Below are positions 25,381 to 35,200 of a stretch of 64,000 nucleotides of DNA, piece by piece. The number at the start of each line of letters is the position of its first letter. The first letter of the stretch is position 1. A program made the position numbers and the translations under genes. The DNA comes from JALSNL01 sp036479585 (GTDB lineage: Bacteria; Bacteroidota; Ignavibacteria; Ignavibacteriales; Melioribacteraceae): contig OZ245062.1 in assembly GCA_965224785.1 (NCBI GenBank), positions 3,472,001-3,536,000 of the forward strand. Direction: 5' to 3'. Below the pieces are notes generated by a model. The model was given only the letters and a program-made list of their open reading frames with translations, made no database searches and was not told the DNA's origin.

Positions 25381-27942
25381 ATGAAAAATATCTCTCAAAA
25401 ATTAAAATCTATATTTGATGAAGTACTAAACCTTACCTCAGTAGATAGAAAAAAATATCTTGCTGAATTGCAAAAAACCGAACCAGATTTGGTAAGTGAA
25501 GTTAAAACTTTGTTAAAAGCTTTAGATGCAACTGAAGATTTTTTAGAAACTCCATCCATAGTTGCACAAGCGCTCCAAGATGAAGAAAACGAAAGTAATT
25601 CTTTTATTGGAGAACGTATTGGTCCCTATACTATTATTGAAGAAGCTGGTAGTGGCGGAATGGGAATTGTATATATTGGGCAAAGAGATGATGATGAGTT
25701 TGAACATAAAGTTGCAATTAAAATATTACGTCACGGATTAACAACAGACTATTTAATAAAAAGATTTCAAAAAGAAAGACAAACTTTAGCCAACCTTCAA
25801 CACCCAAACATTGCAAAACTATTTGATGGTGGAACTACTAAAGTTGAACTTCCTTTCCTAGTAATGGAATATATTGATGGAATTCCAATTACAGAATATT
25901 GTGATGAACAAAAATTAAATATAAAACAAAGACTAAAATTATTTCAATCTGTTTGTGATGCAATTCAATATGCACATCAAAACTTGGTTGTACATAGAGA
26001 CATTAAACCCGGAAATATTTTAGTAAATAAAGAAGGCAGACCTAAGCTTTTAGATTTTGGAGTAGCTAAATTATTAGACGAAGAAAATAGTGACTTAACA
26101 AAAACTAGAATGTGGCATTTAACTCCTGAGTATGCAAGTCCCGAACAAATTAAAGGAGAAACAATTTCTACAGCTAGTGATGTTTACTCTCTTGGAGTTT
26201 TACTTTATCAAATATTGTCCGGCTACCAACCATATCAAATTACTAGTGGTTCCCCTTTTGCAATAAGCAAAATTGTTACAGATGTTAAAACAATTAAGCC
26301 GAGTGAAATTCACTTAAACACGGAACTTATAACTGATGAACAAACCAAAGAAAGAAATAAAAAAACTTCGCATCAACTAAAAGGCGATCTTGATAACATT
26401 ATTCTAAAAGCAATGCACAAAGACCCAGCTCAAAGGTTTTTGTCTGCTCAACAATTTTCAGAAGACATTACAAAATATCTTACCGGACTTCCAGTAATAG
26501 CTAGGAAGGACAGTACCGGTTATAGACTTTCAAAATTTATTAAGAGACACAAAGTTGGATTTGTTTCATCAGTACTTGGAATTTTATTTTTAATAGGAAG
26601 TGTTATTGCAATTTCGTGGCAAGCAAATATTGCAACAAAAGAAAGAGATAATGCAAAAGTTGAACTTACAAAATTTGAAGAAATAAATAATTTCCTTTTA
26701 GAAATGTTAGCTTCTGCTGATCCGGAGGTTGAGGGAAAAGATGTAAAAGTATATGATTTATTAGAAAAAGCGACTGATGATCTTGATGTTAAATTCAAGA
26801 ATTTTCCCAAAATAAAATCTGCAATAAAACAAACTTTAGGTTCTACATTTATTGGTTTAGGCGAATATGAAAAAGCAAAAAGATTGCTTATAGAATCCTT
26901 AGAATCTAATAAAGTTTTGTTTGGGCAAGAAAGCAAAGAAGTTGCTCAGAGTTTACATCAACTAGGTTTATGCTATGATTGGATTGGTAATCTTAATTTA
27001 GCTGATTCCTTTTACAATGAAGGAATATCTCTTTACCAAAAGATTTCAAAAAAGCCCATTAAGGATTTAGCAGATGTCTATAACGACTATGGAACACTAT
27101 TGACAAATACTGGAAAATACGATAGCTCAACTACTCTTTTGAAAAAAGCATTAGATATTTACAAAATTTATAATAAAGAAAAGGGACAAAAAGAAGCAAT
27201 AACAATAAACAATCTCGCAACAAATTTACACCACCAGTATAAGGTGGATGATGCAGAGAAGTATTATCTAGAATCCATTCAAATATTAAAAAAACTTTAT
27301 GGTGAAGACAGATCTACAATTGCAAGTATTTATAATAACTTGGGCTTTATTTATATAGATAATAAAGATTACGAATCTGCTGAAAATGCTTTGCAAAAAG
27401 CTTACAAAATAAAATTAGTTACTTTGGGAGAAGATCATCCTTATGTTGGTCTTGCACTTATTAATTTAGGGATGTTAAATTTTATTAGGAAGGAATATCA
27501 AGCCGCTGAATCTCAGCTATTGAAAGCTATAGATTTATACAAAAGAACCAAAGCAACTAAACATTCATTTTCTGCACTAAGCTATTATTGGTTAGGGCGA
27601 GTATATTTGGAATCAAACCAATTAAAAAAATCTGAAAGAGCTTTTGGTAAATGTATATCAGTTAGGGAAGAAATGTATTCAAAAGACCACTTTAAAGTTT
27701 GGTCAGTAAAAGGCGAATTAGGAGTTTGTTTATTAAAACAAAAAAAATATTTTGAAGTTGAAAAGTTGTTAATGGGTTCTTTAGAGTTTTACAAAAAAAA
27801 CAGAAAATTTGACACAAAAAAAATCATTAGATATACAAAACACTTAGCAATTTTCTTTGAAGAAACTAGAAATATTTCTAAGGCAAAATACTACCAATTG
27901 GAATTAGAAAAATTAACTAAAGAAACATCTTCTAAAAAGTAA
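25381..27942 (+). CDS. Membrane Ser/Thr protein kinase with extracytoplasmic TPR domain, copy 1
   Basis: An 853-residue PknB-type kinase. A helical N-terminal segment (1-75) is followed by the kinase domain at about 80-370: glycine loop EAGSGGMGIVY, VAIKIL (K114), VVHRDIKPGN (D207), LLDFGVAK (D225) and TPEYASPEQIKGE. All catalytic residues are present. A single transmembrane helix lies at about 391-412, followed by about ten TPR units (420-845). The TPR part should be periplasmic and may sense a protein or peptide. It begins 105 bp after the sigma factor. It is nearly identical to the following kinase up to about residue 410 and then diverges. The likely partner is the neighbouring sigma factor. 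Confidence 0.9.
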   Translation: MKNISQKLKSIFDEVLNLTSVDRKKYLAELQKTEPDLVSEVKTLLKALDATEDFLETPSIVAQALQDEENESNSFIGERIGPYTIIEEAGSGGMGIVYIGQRDDDEFEHKVAIKILRHGLTTDYLIKRFQKERQTLANLQHPNIAKLFDGGTTKVELPFLVMEYIDGIPITEYCDEQKLNIKQRLKLFQSVCDAIQYAHQNLVVHRDIKPGNILVNKEGRPKLLDFGVAKLLDEENSDLTKTRMWHLTPEYASPEQIKGETISTASDVYSLGVLLYQILSGYQPYQITSGSPFAISKIVTDVKTIKPSEIHLNTELITDEQTKERNKKTSHQLKGDLDNIILKAMHKDPAQRFLSAQQFSEDITKYLTGLPVIARKDSTGYRLSKFIKRHKVGFVSSVLGILFLIGSVIAISWQANIATKERDNAKVELTKFEEINNFLLEMLASADPEVEGKDVKVYDLLEKATDDLDVKFKNFPKIKSAIKQTLGSTFIGLGEYEKAKRLLIESLESNKVLFGQESKEVAQSLHQLGLCYDWIGNLNLADSFYNEGISLYQKISKKPIKDLADVYNDYGTLLTNTGKYDSSTTLLKKALDIYKIYNKEKGQKEAITINNLATNLHHQYKVDDAEKYYLESIQILKKLYGEDRSTIASIYNNLGFIYIDNKDYESAENALQKAYKIKLVTLGEDHPYVGLALINLGMLNFIRKEYQAAESQLLKAIDLYKRTKATKHSFSALSYYWLGRVYLESNQLKKSERAFGKCISVREEMYSKDHFKVWSVKGELGVCLLKQKKYFEVEKLLMGSLEFYKKNRKFDTKKIIRYTKHLAIFFEETRNISKAKYYQLELEKLTKETSSKK

Positions 27943-27983
27943 ATTTTAATATCTAAACTTTTCTTTCTAACTTAGATAAAACT

Positions 27984-30545
27984 ATGAAAAATTTTTCTCA
28001 AGAAATAAAATCCATATTTGAAAAAGCTCTAAGTCTTTCCTCAAAAGAAAGAGAGAAATACCTTTGCAATCTTACTAAGAGTAATTCTGAATTGGGAAAA
28101 GAAGTACGAGCTTTGTTAGAAGCCTATGAAACAACAGATGACTTTCTAGAAACACCTTCAATTGCTGCTCAAGTATTAGAAGATGAAGAAATCCGGAACA
28201 ACTCGTTTATTGGTGAACGCGTTGGTCCCTATACCATTATTGAAGAAGCTGGTAGTGGAGGTATGGGAATTGTTTATATTGGCAAAAGAAATGATGATGA
28301 ATTTGAACATAAAGTTGCAATTAAAATTTTACGACAAGGGCTTTCAACTGATTATTTAGTAAAACGATTTCAAAAAGAAAGACAAACTCTTGCCAACCTT
28401 CAACACCCAAATATTGCTAAACTATTTGATGGCGGGACAACAAAAGTTGAACTCCCATATCTTGTTATGGAATACATTGATGGAATTCCAATTACAGAAT
28501 ATTGTGATGAACAAAAATTAAATATAAAGCAAAGACTGAAATTATTTCAATCTGTTTGTGATGCAATTCAATATGCTCATCAAAACTTGGTTGTTCATAG
28601 AGATATAAAGCCTGGAAATATTTTGGTTAATAAAGAAGGCAGACCCAAACTACTCGATTTTGGCGTAGCTAAATTATTAGACGAAGAAAATAGTGAATTA
28701 ACCAAAACTAGAATGTGGCATTTAACTCCGGAGTATGCAAGCCCCGAGCAAATTAAAGGAGAAACAATTTCTACCGCAAGTGATGTTTACTCACTTGGAG
28801 TTTTACTCTATCAAATTCTTTCTGGTTATCAACCATATGAAGTTACAAGTGGTTCTCCTTTCGCAATAAGTAAAATTGTTACAGATGTAAAAACAATTAA
28901 GCCAAGTGAAATACATCAAAGTACAAACCTTGCATTAGATATAAAAACCAAAGAGAGAAATGAGAAAACTTCACATCAGCTAAAAGGTGATCTTGATAAC
29001 ATTGTTCTAAAAGCAATGCATAAAGATCCTGCACAAAGGTATTTGTCAGTTCAACAATTTTCAGAAGACATTACAAAATATCTTACCGGGCTTCCAATAA
29101 TAGCCAGGAAGGATAGTACTGGTTATAGACTTTCAAAATTTGTTAAGAGACACAAAGTTGGTTTTGTTTCTTCAGTACTTGGAGTTTTATTTTTAATAGG
29201 AAGTGTTATCGCAATTTCTTGGCAAGCTAAAATTGCTGCAAATGAAAGAGATAAAACAAAAGTAGAAAACAAAAAATTTGAAAAGGTAAATACTTTTTTA
29301 CAGGGAATGCTTTCATCTGTTGACCCAAGTGAAATTGGTAGAGATGTAAAGGTTTATGATGTACTACAACAAGCTGCCAAAGATGTTGATACAGAATTAA
29401 AAGACCAACCTGAAATAGAAGCGGCAATTAGAAGCACATTGGGAAACACTTATGTTAATCTTGGCGAGTACAATAAAGGGAAACCATTTCTTGAAAAAGC
29501 TTTAAATATTAACGAAAATAAATATGGGGTGGAAAGTGAACAAATTGCAATGAGTTTACACGACCTAGCTCTTTATTACGATTGGACTGGTGATTATATA
29601 AAAGCAGATTCGCTATATGCAGAATCCATAAAAATTCTTAGAAAAGTATTGGATGAACCTACTTTCCGTTTTGCAGATGTTTTAAATGATGCCGGTTTAA
29701 TCAAAATGTATAACGAAAAATATTCAGAAGCCGAAAAACTATTTGTTGAAGCAATTGATATTGCCCTTGTTACCTATGGAGAAAAGAACAGAAATACAGC
29801 TACTTTTATAAATAATTTGGCTCTAAATTTAACAGATGAAGGGAAACTTGATGAAGCTGAAGTTTACTTTAAAAAAGGACTGAAAATAATTATTGAATTG
29901 TTAGGAGAAAACAGACCTGAAGTAGGAACTAGTTATAATAATCTTGGTTATTTGTATTCAATTAAAAAGGATTTTAAATCTGCCGAGATATATTTGGAAA
30001 AATCTTATCGACTTAAAATAACTCTAAAAGGAGAAGATCATTCTGATGTTGGATTGGCATTAAATAATTTGGGTGTAATAAACTTTAGGATGAGTAATTT
30101 TAGTAAAGCTGAAAATTATTTTAATGATGCTATTAAACAAAATCGTAAATCTTTAAATGAAGGTCATCCATATATTGCGTTAAACCAATACTGGCTTGGA
30201 AAAATTTATTTGGAAACGGAACGGTTTAAGGAAGCAGAAAGATCTCTTAGAAAGTCACTGAAAACTAGAATTAAAAAATTCCCAAAAGCACATAAAGATA
30301 TTTGGCGTACTAAAACTGAATTAGGTATTTCTTTACTTAAAGAAAAAAAATATAAAGAAGCAGAAAAATTATTAGTAAGCAGTTACGAATTTTATAAAAC
30401 AAACCACCCAAACCAAACCAAACAAATAAAAAGACTGTTAACTAACATAATCATATTAAATGACGAAGTTAAGAATTCTATTAAAGTAAAATTATATCAA
30501 TTCGAATTAGAAAAACTTTCCAAAGAAATATCCGTTAAAGAATAA
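27984..30545 (+). CDS. Membrane Ser/Thr protein kinase with extracytoplasmic TPR domain, copy 2
   Basis: Also 853 residues, with the same plan: helical N-terminus, intact kinase domain (VAIKIL, VVHRDIKPGN with D207, LLDFGVAK), transmembrane helix at about 391-412 and TPR units. Kinase and membrane segments match copy 1 almost residue for residue, including long identical stretches of DNA. The TPR halves keep only the repeat pattern, for example GDYIKADSLYAESIKIL against GNLNLADSFYNEGISLY. It starts 41 bp after copy 1 and has no promoter motif of its own, so the pair is probably co-transcribed. The arrangement suggests one output with two different sensors. Confidence 0.9.
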   Translation: MKNFSQEIKSIFEKALSLSSKEREKYLCNLTKSNSELGKEVRALLEAYETTDDFLETPSIAAQVLEDEEIRNNSFIGERVGPYTIIEEAGSGGMGIVYIGKRNDDEFEHKVAIKILRQGLSTDYLVKRFQKERQTLANLQHPNIAKLFDGGTTKVELPYLVMEYIDGIPITEYCDEQKLNIKQRLKLFQSVCDAIQYAHQNLVVHRDIKPGNILVNKEGRPKLLDFGVAKLLDEENSELTKTRMWHLTPEYASPEQIKGETISTASDVYSLGVLLYQILSGYQPYEVTSGSPFAISKIVTDVKTIKPSEIHQSTNLALDIKTKERNEKTSHQLKGDLDNIVLKAMHKDPAQRYLSVQQFSEDITKYLTGLPIIARKDSTGYRLSKFVKRHKVGFVSSVLGVLFLIGSVIAISWQAKIAANERDKTKVENKKFEKVNTFLQGMLSSVDPSEIGRDVKVYDVLQQAAKDVDTELKDQPEIEAAIRSTLGNTYVNLGEYNKGKPFLEKALNINENKYGVESEQIAMSLHDLALYYDWTGDYIKADSLYAESIKILRKVLDEPTFRFADVLNDAGLIKMYNEKYSEAEKLFVEAIDIALVTYGEKNRNTATFINNLALNLTDEGKLDEAEVYFKKGLKIIIELLGENRPEVGTSYNNLGYLYSIKKDFKSAEIYLEKSYRLKITLKGEDHSDVGLALNNLGVINFRMSNFSKAENYFNDAIKQNRKSLNEGHPYIALNQYWLGKIYLETERFKEAERSLRKSLKTRIKKFPKAHKDIWRTKTELGISLLKEKKYKEAEKLLVSSYEFYKTNHPNQTKQIKRLLTNIIILNDEVKNSIKVKLYQFELEKLSKEISVKE

Positions 30546-30612
30546 AACTTCGTTCTCTCAACCAACAGTTTTCCCCAAACCAATTTTCTTTTAAAAAAAT
30601 ATTTTAGAAGTA

Positions 30613-30643
30613 TGAGCAATTCATATTCCATTTACGCATATAA
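30613..30643 (+). promoter_or_regulatory. ECF-type promoter motif, FG-GAP pseudogene
   Basis: TGAGC at 30613 and TACGCATATAA at 30633-30643, with a spacer one base shorter (15 nt) than in the other copies. It lies 72 nt before ATG 30705 of a broken surface-protein gene. Confidence 0.5.
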
Positions 30644-30704
30644 ATATGGGAAGTGAAATACAAACTAAAATATTTTTTGCTAATTATTTTAAATAGGAGA
30701 AAAC

Positions 30705-30905
30705 ATGAAACATAAAATAAAGTTTCTAACAATTATTCTTTTCTTTTTTCTGACTGGAATTGTTTCTGCACAAAACTGGGATCAAATAATTAAACTTGTA
30801 ATTTCTGATAGATGGAATAGCGATGAATTTGGACATTAGGTTTCATTCAATGGCGATTATGCTATTGTAGAAGCCTGTAAAAGAAGATGCTGTGATGCAG
30901 AATAA
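30705..30905 (+). pseudogene. Truncated FG-GAP-like secreted protein
   Basis: The frame starts with a clear signal peptide (MKHKIKFLTIILFFFLTG to SAQ) and continues WDQIIKLVISDRWNSDEFGH, then hits TAG at 30837. Translation resumed in the same frame gives VSFNGDYAIVEA before a second stop at 30903. Together these match the FG-GAP-type propeller repeat seen in Bacteroidota/Ignavibacteria surface proteins, K-L-x-x-S-D-R...FG-x-S-V-S...GDYAIVGA. The rest of the propeller and any sorting domain are missing. A GGAG ribosome site and the ECF-type motif remain upstream, so decay is probably recent. Confidence 0.65.
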
Positions 30906-31155
30906 TTATGACAACAAACAATAGTACAAAAAATAGCACAAACAATTTTTGATGGAATATTTAAGTATAAAAAGTTTTATGAAAACTCTATTAATAACAA
31001 GTTAAAGAATTAAAGGTTAAAAATGACTAATGCACAAAAGTGGGAAACTGTTTTTTTTGGTTGTCTTTATATTGTTGCTAGCACTTTCTAAAATTACATA
31101 ATAATGTGTTTGGCAATTTTGCAAAATACCAATCACGTCGTTCTAGTCTTTCATT

Positions 31156-31188
31156 AAGATGGCATCTCTGTTTTTGAGATGACATCTT
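31156..31188. terminator. Stem-loop in gene-poor region
   Basis: AAGATGGCATCTC (31156-31168) pairs with GAGATGACATCTT (31176-31188) with one mismatch, loop TGTTTTT, followed by further T on the + strand. It may be the terminator of the decayed FG-GAP gene unit or a small mobile hairpin. Confidence 0.5.
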
Positions 31189-31683
31189 TTTAGTATTAGT
31201 ACAAGCTCTTCATTATAACTTTTCACCTCAACAAGATATTTTTTTAATAAACAGTTCTTGCAAATCAGTATTTATAGAAACAAACTTGTTCTCAGATTTA
31301 ATAAATATGTTATTACTCCATTGAATTTCTTCTAGTATAAATATTAGTCTTTTTGCTGATTTGTTCCACTTCAGAAAGATGATATCTTCAAAAGAAGAGA
31401 TCCCACCCTCAAACCATCGCAACTTTTTTTGCAATGTAAACTTTTTTGCATCTATTAAAAATCGCTAATAGCCAACAATAGCTGTGGTAATTGTGATCTG
31501 TGTCAACTTTCTTTTCAACCCTTCTAACAATTGTAAAATATTCAATTGACTTTCAAGTGTATGAAATATTTTGTTTTTATTACTTAATGTAAATAATCAG
31601 CTAAAAAAAAGTTTCATAATTATCGTGGCATTATTACTGAGATGGTATTCCCAAACGCAAATAATTTTTCAAAGGCGAACATT

Positions 31684-31779
31684 ATGACAGCCAACATAAT
31701 TAAAAACACAATCATACTTTCAATCATTTCACTTTTACTACTTAATAATTTAGTTACCACTCAGGTATTTGAATTGTGA
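31684..31779 (+). CDS. Possible 31-residue membrane or signal peptide
   Basis: The frame has AAAGG about eight bases before its ATG and encodes a hydrophobic peptide, MTANIIKNTIILSIISLLLL, ending shortly after VTTQVFEL. It looks like a signal peptide cut off from its mature protein, or a small membrane peptide. The CRP-like dyad at 31775-31790 overlaps its stop codon. Confidence 0.25.
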   Translation: MTANIIKNTIILSIISLLLLNNLVTTQVFEL

Positions 31780-31790
31780 TCAGAATCACA
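31775..31790. promoter_or_regulatory. CRP-like dyad TGTGA-N6-TCACA
   Basis: TGTGA at 31775-31779 and TCACA at 31786-31790 with six bases between them match the classic CRP consensus; the repeat extends to ATTGTGAT / ATCACAAT. It lies about 58 bp before the small frame starting at 31848. A CRP-family regulator of this organism is not visible here. Confidence 0.4.
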
Positions 31791-31847
31791 ATATCAAGAA
31801 AAATATTTAACTATTTTATGAATAGATACTAATTGAATGTAAATGAA

Positions 31848-32090
31848 ATGCTTAAAATAATATATCGTAACAATAACCTTACTATTTCTTTTATATACAG
31901 TTTTATTTCTGCTCACTCTATCGAAAGTAAACCAGTTACAGTGTTAAAAAAAAGTAACGACTATAATAATATTGAATTAGAAGAAATGCCTCGGAGAAAA
32001 AAATTAGATACAAATAATATTATTAGTACAAATGAAAGACTAGAATTACTTATAGCATTGAAAAAAGTATTTGTAAAAAAGAAAAACTAA
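31848..32090 (+). CDS. Small hypothetical protein, doubtful
   Basis: An 80-residue frame from ATG 31848 (a TTG at 31833 would add five residues). The first third is mildly hydrophobic (NLTISFIYSFISAHS), the rest is charged and Lys-rich. No family is recognised and no clear SD is seen. It lies downstream of the CRP-like dyad and may be a remnant. Confidence 0.22.
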   Translation: MLKIIYRNNNLTISFIYSFISAHSIESKPVTVLKKSNDYNNIELEEMPRRKKLDTNNIISTNERLELLIALKKVFVKKKN

Positions 32091-32153
32091 TATGGAAAAA
32101 CAACTATTTGAAAGCTTCTCTTTTTAGAAATTGATCCTTAATTCTAAAATAGA

Positions 32154-32185
32154 TGAGCTAATCTTTATAACTTTTACGCATACAG
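32154..32185 (+). promoter_or_regulatory. ECF-type promoter motif, BNR-repeat gene
   Basis: TGAGC at 32154, 16 nt, then TACGCATACAG at 32175-32185. TACGCA begins 49 nt before ATG 32224. The gene also has a strong AAGGAG ribosome site. Confidence 0.6.
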
Positions 32186-32223
32186 ATTTAGGAGAGAGAA
32201 ATTATAAATAATAAGGAGATACA

Positions 32224-35200
32224 ATGAAACAAAATTTAACAACACTAAAAATAGCATCACTTTTATTTCTCTATGTTCTTTTTTCAGAAGTGAGTTTTGC
32301 TCAACAGTCAAGTAGTCAACAATTACTTGATGAAAGTCCAAAAGTTCAAACTATACACGAGCTAAGTAAAAATTTTAACGATAAATGGGAAAAGTATAAT
32401 GTAGATAATGGTTACTATTTTGAAAATGGAAAAAAAACAAAAGCTCCAGGCTGGAAAATATTTAAACGTGAAGAATGGTATTGGGAACAAAGGGTTAATA
32501 TAAAGACAGGAGAATTTCCGCAAACAAATGCCGCTACAGAATATGCAAAGTTAGAAAAGAGTGTAAAGAAAACAGACTATACTGAAAGCTGGACAAACTT
32601 AGGAACAAATAGTTCGACTGGAGGTTATTCTGGGATAGGTAGAATAAATTGCATTGAATTTCACCCAACAGATGCTAATACTTTTTGGGTAGGAAGCCCT
32701 GCTGGGGGTATATGGAAAACAACTGACGGGGGAAGCAGTTGGACAGTATTAAATGATGATATGCCAGTTTTAGGTGTTAGTGATATTGGCTTGCCGCACG
32801 ATTTTAATGGAACTACTAATAATACAATTTATATTGCTACCGGAGATAGAGATGGAGGCAGTTTGTGGTCTCTTGGCGGAGGACAAGGTTCAGATAATGT
32901 TAGTGTAGGCGTTTATAAATCTACAGATGGTGGTACAACCTGGAATCCTACTAGTTTAACATTTTTTAAAGGTTTTGGAAATAAAGTTACTAAACTGCTT
33001 ATGCATCCAACAAATTCTCTAATTATTTACGCTTCAACTTTATTCGGAATTTATAAAACAATTGACGGAGGTACTATTTGGAGTAAAATTAATTTCGATA
33101 AAATTATAGATATGGAATTTAAACCAGGTGATCCGAATACAATTTATGCTTCAACCACCGGTTATTATAGTACCACTTGGAATAGATACGATAGTTATGT
33201 AGTTAAAAGTACTGATGCGGGTGCGACTTGGTCAACAATGCGAACTTACTTTGATGCAAGAAGAGTTGAGTTAGCAGTTACTCCCGCGGATAATTCTCTT
33301 CTCTATGCACTAGTTTGTAATGGAAGTGGCGGATTAGAAGGTATTTTCAAATCAACTTCTGGTGGATTTCTATCTAAAGTGAACTCTCTTTCTACAGGGA
33401 ATATGCTGGGCTATTATAGCGATGGCTCAGGTTCTTCTTCAGGACAAGGAACTTATGATCTATGCATAGCAGTATCACCAACAAATGCAGATGAAGTTTA
33501 TATAGGTGGAATAAATACTTGGAAATCAACAGATGGAGGTTCTACCTGGATAAATAATAACATGTGGACAAGTGGTGTTACCTACAATAAAGGAACACCT
33601 CAATCACCTGTTGTTCATGCTGATAAACACGCTCTTGAATTTCAGCCTGGGACAAATAATTTATTTGAGGGAAATGATGGAGGTATATATAAAACTGCAG
33701 ATGGAGGTTCTACCTGGCAAGATCTGACAAATGGAATGGTAATTAGTCAGCTTTATAGAATTGGTGTTTCTCAAACTAATTCTAATATAGTGTTGACGGG
33801 TTTACAAGATAATGGCTCAAAGTTATTTAATACTGGAGTTTGGTCAGATGTGAAAGGTGGTGATGGTATGGAATGTATAGTTGATTATTCGAATAGTAAC
33901 TATATGTATGCTACTTATGTTCGAGGTCAAATTACAAGAAGCGACCTTGCATTTCCGTCTTTTGGACATGGAGTTAATATATCATCAAATATTCCTGGAG
34001 GTCAGCCAACTGGAGCTTGGGTAACACCCTATATAATTGATCCAAATAACAGTAGCACTTTGTTTGCAGGTTTTAATAAAGTTTGGAAGACAACAAATAG
34101 AGGTGATAGTTGGACAAGTGCTTCAGATCAATTAAGTGGTTCAAACAAACTAAGATCATTAGCTATTGCACCATCAAATTCACTTGTGCTTTACACAGCT
34201 GACCAAACAAATATGTGGAAAACAACTGATGGAGGAGTAACTTCTGCTTGGACATCAATAACTTTACCTGCTTTGTCGCATTCAATAACTTATATCGCAG
34301 TTCACCCAACAGATCCTAATACCCTCTGGTTTACTGTTGGCGGTTATACTACAGAGCAAAAAGTTTATGAATCTACTGATGGTGGAAGTACTTGGAGTAG
34401 CATTTCAACTGGATTACCAAACTTACCAATAATGAGCATTGTTCATTATAAAAAAGCAACTGATAGGAACGTACTTTTTGTTGGAACAGATTTGGGTGTT
34501 TATGTTAAAGATGGAACTAATGATTGGGCGGAATATAATTCAGGTTTACCAAGTGTAGTTGTTTCTGAATTAGAAATCTACTATGCTCCGAGCGGAAGTG
34601 ATAAATTAAGAGCAGGGACTTTTGGACGAGGGCTATGGGAAACTGGGATAGATGCTGCTTTGCCAGTTGAGTTGAGTTCCTTTTCTATTAGTACAACAAA
34701 AGATGATAATGTTTCACTTAAGTGGGAAACAGAAACAGAGGTAAATAACTATGGTTTTGAAATAGAAAGGAAGATTCAAGTATCAAGTATTGAGAATCAA
34801 GATAAAAACCAAAGTTGGCAAATGGTAGGTTTTGTAGAAGGACACGGAAACAGTAACTCACCTAAGTTTTACAAGTACTTAGATAAAACTGTAAACTTTG
34901 GCAAATACAATTATCGTCTAAAACAAATTGATATTGACGGCTCGTTTGAATACTCTGATATTGTTGAAGCAGATTTAGGTTTACCAACAAAATTTAGTTT
35001 AAGCCAAAATTATCCAAATCCGTTTAACCCAACAACAACTATTAGTTATAATATTCCAACATTGGAGGCGAACGAAAATTTTCGTTCCGTACAGTTAAAT
35101 ATTTATGATGTCTTGGGCAATGAAGTTTCTTCCTTGGTTAATAAACAACAACCTGCAGGAAATTACAAAGTCCAATTTGATGCTTCAAAACTATCTAGTG

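Larger units (their letters stand above)
30906..32223. other. Gene-poor stretch with decayed small frames
   Basis: No convincing full-size gene lies here. Small frames include a 22-residue one at 31023 and MTANIIKNTIILSIISLLLL, the start of a 31-residue signal-peptide-like product at 31684-31779. On the minus strand 31228-31434 is a 68-residue frame with plausible composition but only a TTG start. At 31848-32090 is an 80-residue charged frame (LEEMPRRKKLDTNN) of unknown relation. The region also holds the hairpin at 31156-31188, the CRP-like dyad at 31775-31790 and the promoter motif at 32154. It looks like the remains of one or more surface or regulatory genes. Confidence 0.5.
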
